Shown in pieces: positions 60,857 to 64,000 of a stretch of DNA of 64,000 nucleotides. The position numbers were made by a program, and so were the translations under genes. Origin of the DNA: an uncultured Pseudomonadota bacterium (lineage in GTDB: Bacteria; Myxococcota_A; UBA796; SXON01); assembly GCA_903900265.1 (NCBI GenBank), contig CAIUMM010000031.1, positions 47,167 through 111,166 of the forward strand, written 5' to 3'. The stretch's first letter is position 1. Each line of letters starts with the position of its first letter. Under the pieces are notes generated by a model. It saw only the letters and a list, made by a program, of their open reading frames with translations. It ran no database searches and was not told the origin of the DNA.

Positions 60857-61828
60857 GTGGCGGCGGAGCAAGAAGCCACTGCGGCGGAGCCCGCGTTTGA
60901 ACACGCGCTTGAACACGCGTTTGAACACGCGTTTGAACACGCGTTAGACGCTTTCGACGCATGGCTGCGCGTGGAGCGCATGGTCGCGAAGAACACGCTC
61001 CTTGCGTATCGGGCGGATCTGCTGCGGTTTGGCCAATGGCTGGCCGACCACAACATCGCGCTCACGGCGGTGAGCCACCCGACCATGTCCGACTATGTTG
61101 TCCGTTTGAACGCGGATGGACTCGACGCACGGAGCATCGCTCGGCATCGAACGTCGATCCGGCAGTTCTACAAGTTTCTGGTCCGGGAGAGCCTCGCAAA
61201 GACCGACCCGACGCGCTTGCTCGCGCCCCAGCGGCCCGCGCGAAAGCTCCCGGACGTCCTCAGCGAGCGCGAGGTGTCCTTGCTGCTCACCACGCCCGAT
61301 CCCGCCACTGCGCTCGGGCTCCGCGACCGCGCCATGCTCGAGCTGATGTACGCCACGGGCTTGCGCGTCAGCGAGCTCGTCAAGCTACCGATGGCCGCGT
61401 GGCACGCCGGCGCATCGGGGGACGCCTTCCTTCGGGTGCGCGGCAAGGGCAGCAAAGAGCGCCTCATCCCCCTCGGCCCCACGACCGCCGCGCGCCTCGG
61501 CCGCTACGTCGCAGAGCTTCGAACGCGCCTCGACCCCGAGCTCGTCCAAAAAAGCCTGTTCCTCTCCCAGCAGGGGCGTGCGATGACGCGGCAGAACTTC
61601 TGGCTGCGAATCACCGCATACGCCCGCGCCGCAGGCATTCGAACCCCGGTGACGCCCCACGGGTTGCGGCACGCTTTCGCCACGCACCTCGTCGAACACG
61701 ACGCCGACCTCCGGGCCGTACAAGCGATGCTGGGCCACGCCGACATCGCAACCACCCAAATTTACACACACATCGCCCGGACTCGCTTGCAAAAGGTGCA
61801 CGCCGAGCACCATCCTCGCGGGAAGTAG
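60857..61828 (+). CDS. Tyrosine recombinase XerC/XerD
   Basis: A site-specific recombinase that resolves chromosome dimers at dif. The N-terminal SAM-like domain begins ALDAFDAWLRVERMVAKNTL. The catalytic domain holds Arg in YATGLRVSELVKL, Lys in VRGKGSKERLIPLG, His-x-x-Arg in PHGLRHAFATHLVEHDADLR, and Tyr in ATTQIYTHIARTRLQKV. GTG 60857 (323 aa) begins just after the MBL stop; an ATG at 60806 would overlap that gene by 50 nt. An unusual N-terminal repeat, EHALEHAFEHAFEHA, comes from four 12-bp copies. XerC versus XerD cannot be decided here. Confidence 0.9.
   Translation: MAAEQEATAAEPAFEHALEHAFEHAFEHALDAFDAWLRVERMVAKNTLLAYRADLLRFGQWLADHNIALTAVSHPTMSDYVVRLNADGLDARSIARHRTSIRQFYKFLVRESLAKTDPTRLLAPQRPARKLPDVLSEREVSLLLTTPDPATALGLRDRAMLELMYATGLRVSELVKLPMAAWHAGASGDAFLRVRGKGSKERLIPLGPTTAARLGRYVAELRTRLDPELVQKSLFLSQQGRAMTRQNFWLRITAYARAAGIRTPVTPHGLRHAFATHLVEHDADLRAVQAMLGHADIATTQIYTHIARTRLQKVHAEHHPRGK
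60896..60943 (+). repeat. Four tandem 12-bp repeats in the xerC/D 5' end
   Basis: The unit is TTTGAACACGCG, with CTTGAACACGCG as copy 2. The repeats are in frame, encode a four-residue period (Phe/Leu-Glu-His-Ala), and precede the conserved recombinase N-terminus. They could vary in number by slippage without changing frame. Confidence 0.9.
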
Positions 61829-61948
61829 CGGTGGAGTTGGCGGGCTGGCCACGATCCCTGCGGCCGCCCGGAGCCTGGATCGAAACGCCCGTGCACATCG
61901 ACACAGCGGCGCTGCGCTCCAGCGCCCGCGCAATGCTAATCGGTGTGC

Positions 61949-63814
61949 ATGGCCGCACCTGTGGAACCCAGCCCCTCCGTCGTAGACGCCCTCGTAGTCG
62001 GAACCGCCGGCCACATCGACCACGGCAAGACCACCTTGGTGCGCGCGCTCACCGGCATCAACCTCGACACGCTCCCTGAAGAAAAGGAGCGCGGCATCAC
62101 CATCGCGCTGGGATTCGCCCCGCTCGTCTTGCCCGACGGTCGCACCGTCGGACTGATCGACGTCCCCGGCCATGAGCGGCTCATTCGCACGATGGTGGCG
62201 GGAGCGTCTGGCCTAGACGCCGTCATGTTGTGCGTGAGCGCGGTGGATGGCGTCATGCCCCAGACCCGCGAGCACCTCGACATCCTCGGCCTGCTGGGCG
62301 TGAAGTCTGGCGTGCTCGTCGTGACCATGGCCGATCTGGTGGACCCTGAGCTGTTGGAGCTCGCGATCGAGGAGATCCAAGACTCGGTTCGGGGAACATT
62401 CCTGCAGGGCGCCCCAACCGTCGCGGTGAGCGGCCTCACGGGTCAGGGGATCGATCGGCTCCGAGGCATCCTCGCGGCGTTACCGCCGCGAAGCAGACCC
62501 CAAGACGGCCCCTTCCGGCTCCCCATCGACCGCAGCTTCGCACGGCGCGGCTTCGGAACCGTCGTGACCGGCACGGCGTGGAGCGGCAGCCTCCGTGACG
62601 GCGACGAAGCAGAGGTTCAACCCACGCGCGGAGCGAACGCGGGATCCGGCGCGGGCAACGCCAAGGCGCTGCGCGCCCGCATCCGCGGCATTCAGGTTCA
62701 CGGCACCAAGGCACCCGAGGCGCGCGCAGGGTCACGCACCGCGATGAACGTCACCGGCCTCGACGTCGAGCAGGTGCCACGCGGCGCATGGCTGACCACA
62801 CCCGGTGCGGTTCGACCGACGCAGGTGGTCGACGTCGCGATTCGATGGCTCGCCGACGCGCAGGAAGAAGAAGCCGGGGACCACACCACGGAGCGCAGCG
62901 TCGTCGTGCTCCACGGCACCGCCGAGGTCGAAGCCAAAATCGTCCCCTTGGACGCGAACCACGCGCAGCTGCGGCTCGCGGAGCCCCTCGCGTGCCTCCC
63001 CGGAGACCACTTCGTGATTCGGCAGCCCTCTCCTTCCCGCACGCTCGGTGGGGGGACGGTGCTGGACCCCTATTTCAGCGTTGCCAAGCGCGGGCGCGCC
63101 TTAGACGGGCTGCCAGCGCTGCGTAGGCTCGCAGCGGGCGCAGCGGGCGCATGGCTGGAGCGTAGCGGCACCGCCGGGATCGACACCGTGCTCGCAACCC
63201 AGCTGAAGTTGCAAGGCACGCACATCGGAGACCGACTGTACGCACCCGGCGTCGCGCAGAGCTTCGCGGATGCGGTCGTCGCGACGGTCGCGGACTTGCA
63301 CCGCGAGCACCCCTTAGCGCCCGCAGTAAACCGAAAAGAGGCGCACCGAGGAATACTCCGAGCGTTGGACGAACGCAGTTTCCTCGCGCTGCTCGACGCC
63401 GCGATCGGGACAGGCACCTTGGAAACCAGTCCCGCGGGCGTACGGCTACGCGGCTGGCAGGTACAGCTCGCGCCGGACCAACAAGGATGGGTCTCCGCCA
63501 CGCTCGCCGCAGCCACGATGGCGCGCTGGGACGGGCTCGCTGAAGTACCCGAGCACACAGACGCAGCGGCGCTGTTGCACCTGCTGCGGGACCGCGGCGA
63601 CCTCGAGCGCGTCGGAGATCGGTACTACACGCGGGCTTGCTTAGCCGACTTGGCGACGGCGGTGCGCGCGTACTTCTCCGCACACGAAACCATGGATCCA
63701 GCCGCCTTCAAGGAGCTGTCCGGTCAGTCCCGCCGCACCGCCATCCCGCTGCTGGAATGGCTGGACCAAACCGGGACCACCCAACGCCGAGGGGACGTGC
63801 GTGTAGCGAAGTAA
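61949..63814 (+). CDS. selB: SelB, selenocysteine-specific elongation factor
   Basis: A translational GTPase that brings Sec-tRNA to UGA codons with a SECIS element. G1 is VVGTAGHIDHGKTTLVRALT, and the distinctive SelB G2 region is LDTLPEEKERGITIALGFAP. G3 is LIDVPGHERLIRTMVAGASG and the G4-like motif VVTMADLVD, where canonical N/TKxD is TMAD. beta-barrel domains 2-3 and C-terminal winged-helix repeats (about 440-620) follow. ATG 61949 is chosen over GTG 61943. The length (621 aa) is normal. selA, selC and selD are not in the window. Confidence 0.95.
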   Translation: MAAPVEPSPSVVDALVVGTAGHIDHGKTTLVRALTGINLDTLPEEKERGITIALGFAPLVLPDGRTVGLIDVPGHERLIRTMVAGASGLDAVMLCVSAVDGVMPQTREHLDILGLLGVKSGVLVVTMADLVDPELLELAIEEIQDSVRGTFLQGAPTVAVSGLTGQGIDRLRGILAALPPRSRPQDGPFRLPIDRSFARRGFGTVVTGTAWSGSLRDGDEAEVQPTRGANAGSGAGNAKALRARIRGIQVHGTKAPEARAGSRTAMNVTGLDVEQVPRGAWLTTPGAVRPTQVVDVAIRWLADAQEEEAGDHTTERSVVVLHGTAEVEAKIVPLDANHAQLRLAEPLACLPGDHFVIRQPSPSRTLGGGTVLDPYFSVAKRGRALDGLPALRRLAAGAAGAWLERSGTAGIDTVLATQLKLQGTHIGDRLYAPGVAQSFADAVVATVADLHREHPLAPAVNRKEAHRGILRALDERSFLALLDAAIGTGTLETSPAGVRLRGWQVQLAPDQQGWVSATLAAATMARWDGLAEVPEHTDAAALLHLLRDRGDLERVGDRYYTRACLADLATAVRAYFSAHETMDPAAFKELSGQSRRTAIPLLEWLDQTGTTQRRGDVRVAK

Positions 63815-63874
63815 AGCACGTCGGAAACAGCACCTGAGCACCGCTTCGTCGCGAAGCCCCGACCCCCAAAAGGT

Positions 63875-63904
63875 AAAACCCCCACTCGACGAATCGAGCG
63901 GGGG
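63875..63904 (-). terminator. rRNA operon terminator
   Basis: On the minus strand, a stem CCCCC-G-CTCGA / TCGAG-T-GGGGG with one mismatch (63879-63904) is followed by TTTTACC. It lies just past the 5S rRNA 3' end. Confidence 0.85.
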
Positions 63905-63912
63905 TAGGGGGA

Positions 63913-64000
63913 GGCCGGCGGTTACCTACTCTCCCACACCCGTAGGGGTGCAGTACCATTGGCACGAAAGAGCTTGACTTCTGTGTTCGGAATGGGAACA
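63913..64000 (-). rRNA. rrf: 5S ribosomal RNA, 3' part (5' end outside the window)
   Basis: Read on the minus strand, TGTTCCCATTCCGAACACAG followed by AAGTCAAGCTC is the conserved loop A/helix III region. GGTACTGCACCCC and GGGAGAGTAGGTAACCGCC are the classic helix IV/V and 3' end. The 5' strand of helix I is beyond the edge. The 3' end is approximate (63911-63914). It implies an rRNA operon to the right, transcribed leftward and converging on selB. Confidence 0.93.

Noticed and set aside
60896..60943. Short repeats considered as an attachment site or CRISPR remnant next to a recombinase
   Set aside because: They are contiguous 12-bp units in frame with the recombinase, with no spacers and no matching copy elsewhere in the window.

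Overview
The window is about 64 kb of high-GC DNA, densely packed with genes, from a flagellated Gram-negative bacterium. The best guess is a Myxococcota/deltaproteobacteria-type lineage. Three surface or secreted proteins carry a C-terminal Gly/Cys-rich motif, a hydrophobic helix and Arg residues, resembling the MYXO-CTERM sorting tail. There are also MopE-type and thrombospondin type-3 calcium-binding repeats, an FHA-containing sigma-54 activator, many lipoproteins and a SelB. Taxonomy is inferred from protein style only.

1-18.5 kb is a flagellar locus. A leftward fliL (with a downstream gene cut by the window edge) faces a rightward run: fliA-flgF-flgG-flgA-flgH-motA-motB, flgI-flgJ(M23), flgM-flgN-flgK-flgL, two flagellin genes, then fliD-fliS-fliT-like, a barrel-like protein, a TPR protein and flgB-flgC-fliE. 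The unit ends in a clear intrinsic terminator. Seven sites share the layout of a sigma-28 promoter (TAAA-type -35, 11-nt spacer, CCGAT-type -10). One of them precedes fliA itself and others precede basal-body genes, so much of the locus may be under FliA control, with FlgM as anti-sigma factor.

18.6-24.6 kb holds a GYF_2/SH3-like membrane protein (leftward), a flavodoxin-like protein and the protease cluster clpP-clpX-lon.

24.6-30 kb (leftward) contains a tight YceI / heme-barrel / monoheme operon, a double-FHA sigma-54 activator upstream of it, and thiazole (thiG) and ThiE/TenI-like genes of thiamine synthesis.

30-40 kb (leftward) is a surface and secretome block: a 1207-residue calcium-binding repeat protein, an OmpA-family protein with TSP3 repeats, a zinc metalloprotease, a lipoprotein of unknown function and a sulfatase-like membrane enzyme. 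A lipoprotein prolyl oligopeptidase follows on the plus strand.

42.4-52.9 kb is a leftward six-gene run. Its first three genes overlap by 4 nt each: a PilZ/YcgR-like/alpha-beta-hydrolase/methyltransferase fusion, a hybrid histidine kinase with a second ATPase domain, and a GGDEF-EAL protein. MoxR ATPase, VWA protein and 2OG-Fe(II) oxygenase genes follow. The first trio is the best candidate here for an undescribed c-di-GMP-linked system.

53-64 kb carries a class A PBP, a DnaK-family chaperone, tRNA-Leu(UAA), a TlpA-like thioredoxin, a TPR protein and lipoprotein pair, rpsU, an MBL-like protein, a XerC/D recombinase, selB, and the 3' end of a leftward 5S rRNA gene with its terminator. No CRISPR array, insertion sequence or prophage was seen. 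No gene-free stretch exceeds 300 bases; the longest are about 290 nt (11472-11763), 191 nt (19637-19827) and 174 nt (40015-40188).
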